The notes: generated by a model from the sequence alone, not told the origin. DNA of 64,000 bases from Actinomadura terrae (GCF_022751215.1 NZ_JAICDG010000001.1:248001-312000); one strand, 5' to 3'; shown: positions 36,571-47,111, counted from the first letter of the stretch. Translations and numbers: made by a program.

Positions 36571-37851
36571 TTGGCCGCCACAGCCGCGATCATGATCTTC
36601 ATCGGCGCGTACCTGCTGATCGCGTCGGAGAAGGTCCACCGGACGGCGGTCGCGCTCGGCGGCGCGGGGCTGATGCTGCTGCTGCACATCACCGACGCGG
36701 ACGGCGCGTTCTTCTCGGCGGAGACCGGCGTCGACTGGAACGTCGTCTTCCTGCTGCTCGGCATGATGGTGATCGTCTCGGTGCTGCGGCGGACCGGGGT
36801 CTTCGAGTACGTCGCGATCTGGGCGGCCAAACGCGCGCGCGGCCGCCCCTACCGGCTGATGGTGATGCTGGTCGTGCTGACCGCGGCGGCGTCGGCGCTG
36901 CTGGACAACGTCACGACCGTGCTGCTGGTCGCGCCCGTCACGTTCCTCGTCTGCGAGCGGCTCGCGCTGCGGGTGGAGCCGTTCCTGGTCGCCGAGGTCA
37001 TGGCGTCCAACATCGGCGGGACGGCGACGCTCGTCGGCGACCCGCCCAACATCATCATCGCCAGCCGGGGCGGGCTGTCGTTCAACGACTTCCTGGTGCA
37101 CCTCGCGCCGCTCGTCGTGCTGCTGATGGTCGTGTTCTGCGTGCTGTGCCGGTGGCTGTTCCGCGCGTACTTCCACTACGACCCGGAGCTCGCCGCCGAG
37201 GTCATGGAGCTGGAGGAGCGGGAGGCGATCACCGACCGGCGGCTGCTCTGGCAGGGGCTGTCGGTGCTGGCGCTCGTGGTCGTCGCGTTCGTCCTGCATC
37301 CGGTGCTGCACTACGAGCCGTCGGTCGTGGCGCTGCTCGGCGCCGGGCTGCTGGTCGCCGCGACCAAGGTCACCACCCAGCAGGCGCTGGACGAGGTCGA
37401 GTGGCCCACGCTGGTCTTCTTCGCCGGGCTGTTCGTCATGGTCGGCGGGCTGGTCGAGACGGGGGTCATCGCCGACGTCTCACGTGCCGCCGCCGACGCC
37501 ACCGAGGGGCGTCCGGCCTTCGCGGCCATGCTGCTGCTGTGGGCCTCGGCCGGGCTGTCGGCGATCGTGGACAACATCCCCTATGTCGCCACGATGAGCC
37601 CGATCGTGTCGGACCTCGTGCAGCAGCAGCCGGGGACAGAGGGGCACGTGCTGTGGTGGGCGCTGGCGCTGGGCGCCGACCTCGGCGGCAACGCCACCGC
37701 CATCGGCGCGAGCGCGAACGTGGTGGTGCTCGGCATCGCCGCCCGCAACGGCGCCCCGATCAGCTTCTGGTACTTCACCAAATACGGACTGGTCGTCACG
37801 CTCGTCACGGTCGCGCTCTGCGTGCCCTACCTGTGGCTTCGCTATCTCTGA
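36571..37851 (+). CDS. ArsB/NhaD/SLC13-type ion transporter
   Basis: A 426-residue membrane protein with about 11 helices, of the ion-transporter superfamily (CitMHS/ArsB/NhaD). The paired re-entrant motifs are clear: [19 protein letters not shown] with [20 protein letters not shown], and in the second repeat [19 protein letters not shown] with [19 protein letters not shown]. The TTG at 36571 is chosen because AAAGGGGAG lies just upstream. Substrate options are Na+/H+, arsenite, silicon-like oxyanions or dicarboxylates; no ars genes are nearby. Confidence 0.9.
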   Translation: MAATAAIMIFIGAYLLIASEKVHRTAVALGGAGLMLLLHITDADGAFFSAETGVDWNVVFLLLGMMVIVSVLRRTGVFEYVAIWAAKRARGRPYRLMVMLVVLTAAASALLDNVTTVLLVAPVTFLVCERLALRVEPFLVAEVMASNIGGTATLVGDPPNIIIASRGGLSFNDFLVHLAPLVVLLMVVFCVLCRWLFRAYFHYDPELAAEVMELEEREAITDRRLLWQGLSVLALVVVAFVLHPVLHYEPSVVALLGAGLLVAATKVTTQQALDEVEWPTLVFFAGLFVMVGGLVETGVIADVSRAAADATEGRPAFAAMLLLWASAGLSAIVDNIPYVATMSPIVSDLVQQQPGTEGHVLWWALALGADLGGNATAIGASANVVVLGIAARNGAPISFWYFTKYGLVVTLVTVALCVPYLWLRYL

Positions 37852-37895
37852 GCCGGCTCGCGACAACCATTTCTCAGGACGTCTTGTCGGCCCCA

Positions 37896-37946
37896 CTGTA
37901 CAAGCGTACGATGGCGCCGTCGCCGAGTTATTGAACACTTGTACAG
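37896..37946. promoter_or_regulatory. TetR operator: inverted CTGTACAAG / CTTGTACAG
   Basis: Perfect 9-bp arms at 37896-37904 and 37938-37946, each with a TGTACA core, lying immediately before the TetR start. This is the likely autoregulatory site for the TetR/ABC operon. Confidence 0.65.
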
Positions 37947-37950
37947 GCTG

Positions 37951-38622
37951 GTGGACGTGGGCACGGACGAGTCCGAGGAGACCGCGCGGATCCGGATCAG
38001 GGACGCGGCGCTGGCGCAGTTCGCCGAGCACGGCGAGCGGGGCGCCACGATCCGGGGGATCGCGCGGGCGGCCGAGGTGTCGCCCGCGCTCGTCCAGCAC
38101 TACTTCGGGACGAAGGAGGCGCTGCGCCAGGCGTGCGACGAGTACGCCATCGAACTCCTCCGCACCACCAAGCGGGACGCGATGAGCGGCGGGCTCGGCA
38201 GCCCGGGGTTCATGGAGGTGGCGTTCCGCGCGGGCATGCCCGTCCAGCGGTACCTGGCGCGTGCGCTGGTGGACGGCTCGAAGGCCGCCGACAAGTTCTT
38301 CGACGACGCGGTCGCGCTCAGCGAGGAACTGCTCCAACGCGACCTGCCGGGGCTGGCCAAGCCGAACACGGGCGACCTGCACGGATACGCGGCCGTCATG
38401 ACCGCGATCAGCTTCTCGCTCGTCGTGATGCACCACCATCTCTCGCGGGCCCTCGGCGCCAACACCCTGACCCGGGAGGGATATCCGCGGCTCGTGCTGG
38501 CGGCGCTCGACGTCCATTCCGACGTCCTGCTCTCGCCGGAGCTGCTCGACCAGGCCCGCGTCGCGATACGGCAACTCGCCGCCGCCGAAGACGACCCCGA
38601 TTCCGACCCGCCGAACGGATGA
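37951..38622 (+). CDS. TetR/AcrR-family regulator of the ABC exporter
   Basis: A 223-residue repressor. The helix-turn-helix at about 12-60 reads IRDAALAQFAEHGERGATIR, then GIARAAEVSPALVQHYFGTK; a ligand-binding domain follows. A GTG at 37951 is preferred because the longer TTG start at 37939 overlaps the operator; no ribosome site is visible, so leaderless translation is possible. It lies 80 bases upstream of the ABC exporter genes and probably represses them until its ligand binds. Confidence 0.9.
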   Translation: MDVGTDESEETARIRIRDAALAQFAEHGERGATIRGIARAAEVSPALVQHYFGTKEALRQACDEYAIELLRTTKRDAMSGGLGSPGFMEVAFRAGMPVQRYLARALVDGSKAADKFFDDAVALSEELLQRDLPGLAKPNTGDLHGYAAVMTAISFSLVVMHHHLSRALGANTLTREGYPRLVLAALDVHSDVLLSPELLDQARVAIRQLAAAEDDPDSDPPNG

Positions 38623-38701
38623 GCACGCCGCCCCCCGCCCCCGCTGAACATGCGCCGGGGCCGGCCGCGGCGTGCCGTCGAACCCCTGACAAGGAGCACG
38701 A

Positions 38702-39655
38702 GTGACCCCCGACTCGATTCCCATATCCGTGAGCGGTCTGGTCAAGACATTCGGACAAACCCGCGCGCTCGACGGCCTCGACCTGACCGTCCGGAACGGC
38801 GAGGTCCACGGTTTCCTCGGCCCCAACGGGGCGGGAAAGTCGACGACGATCCGCGTCCTGCTCGGCATGCTCCGCGCCGACGCGGGCACCGCCCGGCTCC
38901 TCGGCGGCGACCCCTGGCGCGACGCGACCGAGCTGCACCGCCGCCTCGCCTACGTCCCCGGGGACGTGACGCTGTGGCCGAACCTGTCGGGCGGCGAGGT
39001 GATCGACCTGCTCGGCCGCATGCGCGGCGGCACCGACAAGCGCCGCAAGGCCGAGCTGCTGGAGCGGTTCGAGCTGGACCCGCGCAAGAAGGGCCGCGCC
39101 TACAGCAAGGGCAACCGGCAGAAGGTCGGCCTGGTCGCGGCGCTGTCGTCGGGCGCCGAGCTGCTGATCCTGGACGAGCCGACCTCCGGCCTCGACCCGC
39201 TGATGGAGGAGGTCTTCCAGGAGTGCGTGCGGGAGGAGCGGGACCGGGGCCGCACGGTCCTGCTGTCCAGCCACATCCTCTCCGAGGTCGAGGCGCTGTG
39301 CGACCGGGTGACGATCATCCGGAACGGCGCGGCGGTCGAGACCGGCACGCTCGCCGAGCTGCGCCACCTCACCCGGACCTCGATCGACGCGGAGCTGGCG
39401 CACTCGCCCGGCGGCCTCGCGGACCTGCCGGGCGTCCACGACCTGCGGGTGGACGGCGGCCGGGTGCGCTGCGAGATCGACACGACCCGGCTGGACGGCG
39501 TGCTCCGCCTGCTCGCCGACGGCGGCGTCCAGAGCCTGTCGATCCGGCCGCCGACGCTGGAGGAGCTGTTCCTGCGCCACTACAAGGACGACCTCGCCGC
39601 GGAGGAGGCGGCGCACGCCGCCGCGTCCGCCGACCGGGAAGGCCGCGCGTCATGA
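38702..39655 (+). CDS. ABC exporter ATP-binding protein
   Basis: A 317-residue nucleotide-binding protein of drug/antibiotic ABC-2 exporters. Walker [10 protein letters not shown] near residue 42, a divergent signature [11 protein letters not shown] (LSGGQ position), Walker [14 protein letters not shown] and switch His in [11 protein letters not shown]. The C-terminal 90 residues are the regulatory domain common in DrrA-type proteins. AAGGAG sits six bases before the GTG. It overlaps the permease by ATGA. Confidence 0.95.
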   Translation: MTPDSIPISVSGLVKTFGQTRALDGLDLTVRNGEVHGFLGPNGAGKSTTIRVLLGMLRADAGTARLLGGDPWRDATELHRRLAYVPGDVTLWPNLSGGEVIDLLGRMRGGTDKRRKAELLERFELDPRKKGRAYSKGNRQKVGLVAALSSGAELLILDEPTSGLDPLMEEVFQECVREERDRGRTVLLSSHILSEVEALCDRVTIIRNGAAVETGTLAELRHLTRTSIDAELAHSPGGLADLPGVHDLRVDGGRVRCEIDTTRLDGVLRLLADGGVQSLSIRPPTLEELFLRHYKDDLAAEEAAHAAASADREGRAS

Positions 39656-41256
39656 CCGCGCTCGCGGGGACCGGCGGGATGATCCGGCTGATCCTGCGGC
39701 GCGACCGGTACCTGATGCCGGCGTGGGTGCTGGTCGCGGTGCTCGTCCCGGTCAACTTCGTGGCGGCGACCGACAAGCTGTACCCGACGGCCGCCGAACG
39801 GATCGAGTACGCCCACACGAGCGGGACGAACGCGACGTTCCTGGCGCTCTACGGGCCGCTGTTCGACTCGGGGCTCGGGAGCATCGTCGCGCAGCGCTCC
39901 GGGTTCATTCCGGTGATGCTGGGCCTGCTCGCGTCGCTGACCGTCGTCCGGCACACCCGGACCGAGGAGGAGGCCGGGCGGCGCGAGCTGCTCGGCGCGA
40001 CCGCCGTGGGACGCGGCGCCGCGCTCGCCGCCGCGCTCGCGGTCACCTGCGCCGCGGGCCTGGTGATCGCGCTGCTGCTCACCGCCGGGATGGCCGCGCA
40101 GGGCCTGCCGGTGGCCGGATCGCTGGCGTTCGGGCTGGAGCTCGGCCTCGCGGTGTGCGTGTTCGCGGCGGTCGCGGGCGTGGCCGCGCAGCTCACCGAG
40201 GGCGCCGGGGCCGCGCGGGGGCTGTCGGTCGCCGCGCTCGGCGCCGCGTTCACGGTCAGGCTCGCCGCCGACGTCGGCGGCGCCGGGAACGGGCTGTCCT
40301 GGCTCGGCTGGCTGTCGCCGCTCGGCTGGGTGCAGCGCATCCGCCCCTACGCGGGCGAGCGCTGGTGGGTCGTCGCCCTCGTGGCGGCGCTGACGGCGGT
40401 GCTGGTCGCGGCGGCCTCGGCGCTGTCGGCGCGGCGGGACGTCGGCGCCGGGATCATGCCGCCGAGGCTCGGCCCGCCCGACGCCTCGCCCCGGCTGAGG
40501 GGGGCGTTCGGGCTGGGCTGGCGGTTGCAGAGCCGCGCGCTGTACGGGTGGCTCGCGGGGTTCGCGGCGCTCGGGCTCGTCTACGGCGGCGTCGCGGGCA
40601 GCGTCCAGGAGCTCGTCGACGACAACCCGGACCTGGAGAAGATCTTCACGAAGCTGGGCGGGCAGGCGGCGATCGTGGACGCCTACTTCGCCTCGGTGAT
40701 GAGCATGCTCGGGCTGTTCGCGGCGGCCTACGCGGTGTCGGCGACGCTGCGGCTGCGCGCCGAGGAGTCCGGGCAGCGCGCCGAGCCGCTGCTGGCCACC
40801 CCGGTCGGACGGCTGCGCTGGGCGGCCAGCCACCTGGTGTTCACGCTGCTCGGGTCGGCCGCCGTGCTGGCCGTGGGCGGGCTGACGGCGGGCCTGGCGC
40901 ACGGCGTGGACGACGGCGACCCCGGCCGCGAGGTGCCGCGCGTCCTCGGCGCGGCGCTGGCGCAGCTCCCGGCGGTGTGGCTGGTCGCGGCGGCGGCGAT
41001 GGCGATCTACGGGCTGGCGCCCCGCTACAGCGCCGCGGGCTGGGGCGTGGTCGCGGTGGCCGCCGTGATCACGCTGTTCGGGACGTCGCTGGACCTCGCC
41101 CAGATTGTGCTGGACATCTCGCCGTTCACGCACGTCCCGAAGCTGCCGGGGCACGAGTTCAGCGCGACCCCGTTGGCCTGGCTGCTCGCGGTCGCGGCGG
41201 CGCTCGGGGCGGCCGGGCTGGCCGCCTTCCGCCGCCGGGACCTCGCGCTCGGCTGA
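39652..41256 (+). CDS. ABC exporter permease (two-repeat, ABC-2 type)
   Basis: A 534-residue membrane protein with about 12 helices arranged as two halves, as in tetronasin/macrolide-type exporters. Conserved features include [20 protein letters not shown] with [10 protein letters not shown] and, in the second half, [20 protein letters not shown] followed by [12 protein letters not shown]. Both halves carry the RxEExxGRxExL-type loop of this family. Its partner is the preceding ATPase. Substrate unknown; the local TetR suggests a self-made or encountered antibiotic. Confidence 0.92.
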   Translation: MTALAGTGGMIRLILRRDRYLMPAWVLVAVLVPVNFVAATDKLYPTAAERIEYAHTSGTNATFLALYGPLFDSGLGSIVAQRSGFIPVMLGLLASLTVVRHTRTEEEAGRRELLGATAVGRGAALAAALAVTCAAGLVIALLLTAGMAAQGLPVAGSLAFGLELGLAVCVFAAVAGVAAQLTEGAGAARGLSVAALGAAFTVRLAADVGGAGNGLSWLGWLSPLGWVQRIRPYAGERWWVVALVAALTAVLVAAASALSARRDVGAGIMPPRLGPPDASPRLRGAFGLGWRLQSRALYGWLAGFAALGLVYGGVAGSVQELVDDNPDLEKIFTKLGGQAAIVDAYFASVMSMLGLFAAAYAVSATLRLRAEESGQRAEPLLATPVGRLRWAASHLVFTLLGSAAVLAVGGLTAGLAHGVDDGDPGREVPRVLGAALAQLPAVWLVAAAAMAIYGLAPRYSAAGWGVVAVAAVITLFGTSLDLAQIVLDISPFTHVPKLPGHEFSATPLAWLLAVAAALGAAGLAAFRRRDLALG

Positions 41257-41345
41257 CGCCCTCGGCGTGTCCGGGTGAACCGGATGCGGGCTCCGGACGT
41301 ACAAGAGAGGGTAGGGAGGGGCGACGCGGCACGGCGGGGGGCACG

Positions 41346-43001
41346 GTGACGACGACGGACGACGGCCTGGAGACCAGGCCACCGGCGGCGGACGCACCCC
41401 CCGCGCCTGGACAGGAGCGCCGCGTCCTGGGTTGGTTCGTCACGGGCCTGGCGGGCGCGCTGGTGTACCTCGCGCTCGTCGTCCCGGACGAGTTCGCGCG
41501 GCTGACACCCGGAGCCCTCGTCCGGGTCCCGGCGGAGGCGGTGGTCGGCGCGGCCGTCCTCGCCGTCCTGCCGGGAAGGGCGCGGAAGGCGACGGCGGCG
41601 GCCGCCGGGGCCGCGCTCGGGCTGCTGACCATCGTGAAGGTCCTGGACGTGGGGTTCGACGCGGTGCTCGTCCGGCCGTTCGACCTCGTCCTGGACTGGG
41701 TGCTGCTCAGGCCCGCCGTCGAGTTCCTGGACGCCTCGCTCGGCCGCGCCGGGGCGGTCGCGGCGGTGATCGGAGTGATCGTCCTCGCGGTCGCGGTACT
41801 CGCGTCCATGACGCTCGCGGTCCTGCGGCTGGCGCGGCTGGCGTCCGCGCACCGGCGGGAGACGCTCGCGGGCGCCGGGGTCGCCGGGACGGCGTGGCTG
41901 GCCTGCGCGGCGCTCGGCGCGCAGCTCGTCCCGGGCGTGCCGGTGGCGTCGGGCGGCGCGGCAGCCCTCGCCTACGACCACGCCCGCGAGGTCCGGACGA
42001 GCCTGCGCGACGAGCAGGTCTTCGCCAAGCAGGCCGCCGTGGACGCCTTCCGCGACACCCCGGGCGACCGGCTGCTGACCGGCCTGCGCGGCAAGGACGT
42101 CGTGCTCGCCTACGTCGAGAGCTACGGGCGCGACGCGATCGAAGATCCCCAGTTCGCGCCGCAGGTCGACGCCGTCCTCGACGCCGGGAGCAAGCAGCTC
42201 CGCGATGCGGGGCTCTCGTCCCGCAGCGGGTTCCTGACCTCGCCGACGGCGGGCGGCGGGAGCTGGCTCGCGCACGCGACGCTGCTGTCGGGGCTGTGGA
42301 TCGACAACCAGCAGCGGTACCGGACGCTCGTCGGCAGCGATCGGCTGACCTTGAACCGCGCGTTCCAGCGGGCCCGGTGGCGGACGGCCGCCGCGATGCC
42401 CGCGAACGTCCGCGCCTGGCCGGAGGGCCACTTCTTCGGCTACGACAAGGTCTACGACTCGCGGAACATCGGCTACCGCGGTCCCCGGTTCAGCTACGCG
42501 ACGATGCCCGACCAGTTCACGCTGTCGGCGATCCAGCGGTCCGAGCGCGCGCGGCCCGAGCCGGTGATGGTCGAGTCGGCGCTGGTGTCGAGCCACGCGC
42601 CGTGGGCGTCGATCCCGAGGATGGTCGACTGGAACGCCGTCGGCGACGGGTCGGTCTACCGGCCCATGGTCACCGACGAGAACCCGCCGTGGCCCGCGCA
42701 CATCCGCACCGAGTACCGGAAGTCGATCGAGTACTCGCTGAACAGCCTGATCTCCTACGCGAAGACCTACGGCGACGAGAACCTGGTGATGGTCTTCCTC
42801 GGCGACCACCAGCCCGCGGCCACGATCACCGGGCCCGGCGCCGGACGGGACGTGCCGATCACGATCGTCGCCCGCGACCCCCGCGTCCTCGACAGGATCT
42901 CGGGCTGGGGCTGGCAGGACGGCCTGCGTCCCGGCCCGCACGCCCCGGTCTGGCCGATGAGCGCCTTCCGCGACCGCTTCCTCACCGCGTTCGGCGGTTA
43001 G
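41346..43001 (+). CDS. Membrane-anchored sulfatase / LTA-synthase-like enzyme
   Basis: A 551-residue protein with four to five N-terminal membrane helices (about 25-200) and an extracytoplasmic alkaline-phosphatase-superfamily domain. Motifs: VVLAYVESYGRDAIEDPQFA (first metal Glu/Asp), GFLTSPTAGGGSWLAHATLL with the likely nucleophile Ser/Thr, and MVFLGDHQPAATITG (metal Asp-His). It resembles phosphoglycerol transferases that modify cell-wall glycans or lipids. The GTG start follows a G-rich stretch. Its stop overlaps the AraC gene stop by four bases. Confidence 0.85.
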   Translation: MTTTDDGLETRPPAADAPPAPGQERRVLGWFVTGLAGALVYLALVVPDEFARLTPGALVRVPAEAVVGAAVLAVLPGRARKATAAAAGAALGLLTIVKVLDVGFDAVLVRPFDLVLDWVLLRPAVEFLDASLGRAGAVAAVIGVIVLAVAVLASMTLAVLRLARLASAHRRETLAGAGVAGTAWLACAALGAQLVPGVPVASGGAAALAYDHAREVRTSLRDEQVFAKQAAVDAFRDTPGDRLLTGLRGKDVVLAYVESYGRDAIEDPQFAPQVDAVLDAGSKQLRDAGLSSRSGFLTSPTAGGGSWLAHATLLSGLWIDNQQRYRTLVGSDRLTLNRAFQRARWRTAAAMPANVRAWPEGHFFGYDKVYDSRNIGYRGPRFSYATMPDQFTLSAIQRSERARPEPVMVESALVSSHAPWASIPRMVDWNAVGDGSVYRPMVTDENPPWPAHIRTEYRKSIEYSLNSLISYAKTYGDENLVMVFLGDHQPAATITGPGAGRDVPITIVARDPRVLDRISGWGWQDGLRPGPHAPVWPMSAFRDRFLTAFGG

Positions 43002-43936
43002 AGACCGGCGCGGGCCTCGGTGGGGGTGCGGCCGAAGCGGGCGCGGAAGTGGCGGGCGAAGTGCGCCTGGCTGGAGAAGCCCCACCGGTAGGCGACGTCC
43101 GCGATCGTCGTCGCGGCGGCGCCCGGGGCGGTGAGGTCGTCGTGGGCGTGCTGGAGGCGGCGCTCCAGAATGTGCCGGGCCGGGGTCGTCCCGGCCGATT
43201 CGAAGATCCGTCCGAGGTGCCGGACCGACACCCCCATCACGCCCGCGACCTGGCCCGGGGTGAGGCAGGCGTCGTGCAGGTGCCGCTCGATGTAGTCCTC
43301 GGCGATGATCAGCTGGGTCTGGTAGGCGGCGGGCGCGGGGCGGCCGCCCGAGCGTCCGGCGGCCAGCAGCTTGATCAGGTCCAGGACCGTGCCGCGCGCG
43401 CCCTCGCCCGGGTTCTCCAGGACGGAGCGCAGCGCCACGACCAGCTCGCCCTCGCGGGCCGTCCCGCGGCCGAACAGCATCGGCGCGGGCACCCCGCCCG
43501 CCATGCACTCCTCGACGAACAGCTCGCGCGGGATGTCGACCAGGAACTGCCGCATGGACGAGGAGAACCCGAACAGGTAGGGCCGCCGCGTGTCGTAGAC
43601 GACGAGGTCGCCGGCGGTGGCCGACAGGCAGCCGTGCTCGTGCAGGAACACCGCCTCGCCCTTGACCAGCAGCGTCGCGAACACCGAGTCCTTCGGGGCG
43701 TCCTTGGCGACCTGCGGGGTCCGCTCGACGGCGTGCGCGTTGCCGCTTATCTCGGCCAGCCGCACGTCGCCGAGCTGGAAGTTGGCCTGCCGGGCGAGCA
43801 GCCCGCGCTCGGAGTAGGAGGTGCAGGACAGCCCGACCAGAGCCCGGCGGTTGTACTCCTCCCAGAACCCGATCCGTTCGCGCGGATCGATGTCCTCGGT
43901 GGTCGCGTGGCTGGTCATCAGTGCGGGTGCCGGCAT
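42998..43936 (-). CDS. AraC-family regulator with AraC-binding-like sensor
   Basis: A 312-residue activator. The N-terminal half (about 1-180) is the AraC_binding_2-like sensor (VFATLLVKGEAVFLHEHGCL, LVVYDTRRPYLFGFSS), and the C-terminal half has the double helix-turn-helix (CLTPGQVAGVMGVSVRHLGR, TIADVAYRWGFSSQAHFARH). AAGGAG lies just before the ATG. It is the last gene of a leftward set (cupin, MFS, alcohol dehydrogenase, SDR, AraC), 55 bases after the SDR stop, and probably activates the set in response to its substrate. Confidence 0.93.
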   Translation of the reverse strand: MPAPALMTSHATTEDIDPRERIGFWEEYNRRALVGLSCTSYSERGLLARQANFQLGDVRLAEISGNAHAVERTPQVAKDAPKDSVFATLLVKGEAVFLHEHGCLSATAGDLVVYDTRRPYLFGFSSSMRQFLVDIPRELFVEECMAGGVPAPMLFGRGTAREGELVVALRSVLENPGEGARGTVLDLIKLLAAGRSGGRPAPAAYQTQLIIAEDYIERHLHDACLTPGQVAGVMGVSVRHLGRIFESAGTTPARHILERRLQHAHDDLTAPGAAATTIADVAYRWGFSSQAHFARHFRARFGRTPTEARAGL

Positions 43937-43991
43937 GGGGCTCCTTCCCGGGCGCGGGCGGTCCTGAAAGGAGCCTATGTCCTGTTCACGG

Positions 43992-44741
43992 CTATACCGC
44001 CAGGTAGCCTCCATCCACCGGAAGGACCGCGCCGGTCATGTAGGACGCGGCGGGCGAGCACAGGAACGCGTTCACGGCGGCGATCTCCCGGGGCCGCCCG
44101 TAGCGGCCGACCGGGATCCGGGCGCGGACGGCCTCGGCGGCGGGCGGGTCGTCCAGCAGGCCCCGGGCCAGCGGCGTGACCACGAACCCGGGCGCGACCG
44201 CGTTCACCCGGACGCCGTCGGCCGCGTACTCGGCCGCCAGCGACTTGGTCAACTGCGAGATCCCGCCCTTGCTCGCGCTGTAGGCGGGCCGGTCGCGGCT
44301 GCCGGTGAAGGAGAACATCGAGGAGACGTTCACGATCGACCCGCCGCCCTCGGCGCGCGCGAGCGCGGGCCGCGCGGCCTGGCAGGCGATCATGGTGGCG
44401 GTCAGGTTGATCTCCAGGACGCGCCGCCAGCGCTCCAGGTCGTACTCGTCGCGGTCGTGGCTGACGCCCGCGCAGTTGACCAGGACGTCCAGCCGTCCCG
44501 CCTCGGAGATCAGCCCGGTCAGGCCGCCGCCGTCCAGCACGTCGTGCTCGACGACGCGGACCGCCGGGTGCCCGGGCAGCTCCTTCTCGTCGGCGGGACG
44601 CAGGCCGAGCGCCGTCACCTCGGCGCCCAGTTCGGCGAACAGCACGGCGGTCGCCGCGCCGATCCCGGACGTCCCGCCGGTCACGAACACCCGCCGCTCG
44701 GCGAACAGCCCGGGCGCGAGGCCTTCGGTGTCGTTGGTCAT
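43992..44741 (-). CDS. SDR-family dehydrogenase
   Basis: A 249-residue classical short-chain dehydrogenase: NAD(P) motif TGGTSGIGAATAVLF, NNAG equivalent VNCAGVSHD, catalytic Ser in NVSSMFSFTG, YSASKGGIS with the Tyr-x3-Lys pair, and C-terminal GAVLPVDGGY. It should oxidise a secondary alcohol or reduce a ketone. It overlaps the alcohol dehydrogenase gene by ATGA and belongs to the five-gene catabolic operon. Confidence 0.95.
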   Translation of the reverse strand: MTNDTEGLAPGLFAERRVFVTGGTSGIGAATAVLFAELGAEVTALGLRPADEKELPGHPAVRVVEHDVLDGGGLTGLISEAGRLDVLVNCAGVSHDRDEYDLERWRRVLEINLTATMIACQAARPALARAEGGGSIVNVSSMFSFTGSRDRPAYSASKGGISQLTKSLAAEYAADGVRVNAVAPGFVVTPLARGLLDDPPAAEAVRARIPVGRYGRPREIAAVNAFLCSPAASYMTGAVLPVDGGYLAV

Positions 44742-45760
44742 GGCCGCACCAGCACCTTGATCTCCTCCTTGGAGCCCGCGCCCAGCAGGGTCTCGAAGCC
44801 GCCCGCGACGACGTCGGCGAGCGGGACGGTCGAGGTCACGATCGGGGTGAAGTCCATCCCCTCCTCGGCGGCGAGGCGGATCAGCTCGGGGTGGACGTCC
44901 CGGTAGCCGACCGTCCCGATGATCGACTGCTCGTTGTTGACCAGCGCGAACGCGTCGAACGCGAACGTCCCGCCGAGCCCGGCGAGGACGACCCGGCCGC
45001 CGCGCCGGGTGGCGGCGAGGCTGTCGCGCAGCGTCCCCTCGGTGCCGACGGCCTCGAAGGCCACGTCGGCGTCGCCGGACGGCAGCGCCCCGACGCCGAC
45101 GGCCTCGGTCGCGCCGAGCCGCACCGCGAGGTCGCGCCGCTTCTCCGACGGGTCGGACGCGACGACGCGTCCCGCCCCGTACCGGGCGGCGAGCTGGACG
45201 ATCAGCAGCCCGATCGGCCCCAGCCCGACGACCGCGACACTCTCTCCGGGAACCAGCCCGGAGCGCCGGATGGCGTGCAGCGCCACGGCCGCAGGCTCGA
45301 AGACCGCCGCCTGCTCCAGCGAGACGTTGTCCGGCAGCCGGTGCAGCATGTAGGACGGCACGACGGCCCGCTCGGCGAGCCCGCCGTCGCCCATCAGCCC
45401 GGCGAACCCGAAGTGGTCGCACAGGTTGTACTCGCCCGCGCGGCAGCGGGCGCAGTCGCCGCACCGGTAGTGCGGCTCGACCGCGACCCGGTCGCCGGGG
45501 GAGAACCCCTCGACGCCGGGGCCGACCTCCGCGACCGTCCCGCTGAACTCGTGGCCGAGCGTCAGCGGGGCGCGCCGTCCCGACTCGGGGTGCGGTTCCC
45601 CGACCGGGATGGCGTGCGGCCCGTCGGCGTACTCGTGCAGGTCGCTGCCGCAGATCCCGCAGTACGCGACCGTGATCGCGACTTCCCCGGGCCCCGGGGG
45701 AGCGGACGGGACGTCCTCCACCCGCACGTCCCGGGCCTGGTACCAGACGGCCGCCTTCAC
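44738..45760 (-). CDS. Zinc-dependent medium-chain alcohol dehydrogenase
   Basis: A 340-residue MDR enzyme (butanediol/sorbitol/threonine dehydrogenase group). Catalytic zinc motif YCGICGSDLHEY and GHEFSG; the structural zinc lobe has four Cys in YRCGDCARCRAGEYNLCD; Rossmann motif VVGLGPIGLLIVQLA. GTG start with GGAGG seven bases before. It overlaps both the MFS gene (GTGA) and the SDR gene (ATGA). It probably oxidises a vicinal diol or hydroxyketone in the pathway. Confidence 0.95.
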   Translation of the reverse strand: MKAAVWYQARDVRVEDVPSAPPGPGEVAITVAYCGICGSDLHEYADGPHAIPVGEPHPESGRRAPLTLGHEFSGTVAEVGPGVEGFSPGDRVAVEPHYRCGDCARCRAGEYNLCDHFGFAGLMGDGGLAERAVVPSYMLHRLPDNVSLEQAAVFEPAAVALHAIRRSGLVPGESVAVVGLGPIGLLIVQLAARYGAGRVVASDPSEKRRDLAVRLGATEAVGVGALPSGDADVAFEAVGTEGTLRDSLAATRRGGRVVLAGLGGTFAFDAFALVNNEQSIIGTVGYRDVHPELIRLAAEEGMDFTPIVTSTVPLADVVAGGFETLLGAGSKEEIKVLVRP

Positions 45761-47037
45761 GCGGTCACCTCCGCTTTCCCCGAGCGGCGCAGGACCGCCG
45801 GGGCGGTCTCGCGGAGCCCGAACGACAGCGCGACGACCAGCGCGGCGCCGCCCGCCGCGATGAACATCGCCGCCTGGAGCCCCCAGGTGTCGGACGCCCA
45901 GCCCGCCACCAGCGGACCGAGGAACCCGCCCGCCAGCTCGCCCACGCCCATGATCACGCCGAGCGCGGTGGCGAGCGCCGCGCGCGGGACGGTCTCGGCC
46001 GGGATCGTCGCCATGAACAGCGTGAAGCAGCCGAGGCCGGTGTAGGTGAGGATCATCAGGCCGCCGAGCAGCCACGGGCTCCCCACGTACACGACCGCGA
46101 TCGGGCAGCCCACCGCGAGCGCGGTGAACCCGATCAGCGCGGGCCGGCGCCCGATCCGGTCGGAGATCCCCGGCGTCGCGAAGCCCCAGACCACCCAGGC
46201 GACGCCGAGGCAGGTCATGACCGCGCTCATCGTGCCCGAGCTCCAGTCCTTCTCGTCCGTGAGGTACTTGGGCGTGAAGGTGATCAGCGTGACGAACCAG
46301 GTGAGGTAGCACGGGGCGATCAGCATGCAGATCACCACGTTGCGCAGCTTCAGGACCTCCTTGACCGGCACCTTCGGCGCGGCCTTGGCGGCCCTGGCGG
46401 CCGCGGCGGTCTCGGCGTCCTCCCGGTCCACCGGCGGCTTCTCCAGGACGAACTTCGCGATCAGCGCGGCGACGAGCAGGCCAGGGACGATCGTGACGAA
46501 GAACGCCGTCCGCCAGCCGAACGTGTCGGCCATCCAGACCACGACGACCGGCGCGACGATCCCGCCGAGCAGGCCCGCCGAGGAACCCTGGAGCAGGCCC
46601 ATGTTCAGGCCGCGCCGCGACTCCCGGGACGCCTCCACCATCATCGACTGCGACATCGGGAGCACCGCGCCCTCGGCGGTGCCCATCAGCGCCCGCGCCG
46701 CCAGCAGCCCGACGAACCCGGTCATCAGCCCGGACGCGGAGGAGAACACCGAGAACAGCAGCACGGCGCCGACCAGGATCGGCTTGCGCCGCCCCAGCCG
46801 GTCCGACAGGCTTCCGGCGAACATCCCGGCCAGCGCCCAGGTCAGCGCCAGCACCCCGGACAGGATGCCGAGCTGGGAGTTGGACAGCCCGAAGTCGTCG
46901 TCCATGTAGGGCGCGAGGAACGCCAGCGCCTGCCGGTCGAAGAACACGAAGCCGAACGCCAGGAACAGGATGAGCAGCAGCCGGTTCTCGTACCGGTCGG
47001 CCGCCCCACGCGCCGTGCGCGTCAGGATCTGGGTCAT
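45757..47037 (-). CDS. MFS transporter (aromatic/organic acid porter type)
   Basis: A 426-residue major facilitator with 12 helices. It resembles ACS/hexuronate and aromatic-acid porters: FFDRQALAFLAPYMDDDFGL in TM1-TM2, the GSLSDRLGRRKPILVG loop between TM2 and TM3, ARALMGTAEGAVLPMSQSMM in TM4, and a second GISDRIGRRPALIG loop between TM8 and TM9. It is coupled to the downstream dehydrogenase gene and likely imports the substrate of the cupin/dehydrogenase pathway. Confidence 0.93.
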   Translation of the reverse strand: MTQILTRTARGAADRYENRLLLILFLAFGFVFFDRQALAFLAPYMDDDFGLSNSQLGILSGVLALTWALAGMFAGSLSDRLGRRKPILVGAVLLFSVFSSASGLMTGFVGLLAARALMGTAEGAVLPMSQSMMVEASRESRRGLNMGLLQGSSAGLLGGIVAPVVVVWMADTFGWRTAFFVTIVPGLLVAALIAKFVLEKPPVDREDAETAAAARAAKAAPKVPVKEVLKLRNVVICMLIAPCYLTWFVTLITFTPKYLTDEKDWSSGTMSAVMTCLGVAWVVWGFATPGISDRIGRRPALIGFTALAVGCPIAVVYVGSPWLLGGLMILTYTGLGCFTLFMATIPAETVPRAALATALGVIMGVGELAGGFLGPLVAGWASDTWGLQAAMFIAAGGAALVVALSFGLRETAPAVLRRSGKAEVTA

Positions 47038-47111
47038 GTCTGGGTCCAGGTTTTTCTCAGGGGGCCCGGCCCGGTGCCGGCGCCCCAGGGCCCGTTCTCA
47101 GCGAACAGCCG

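Noticed and set aside
39723..41345. Upstream extension of the sulfatase frame over the ABC permease
   Set aside because: Out-of-frame shadow of the permease; the sulfatase starts at 41346.
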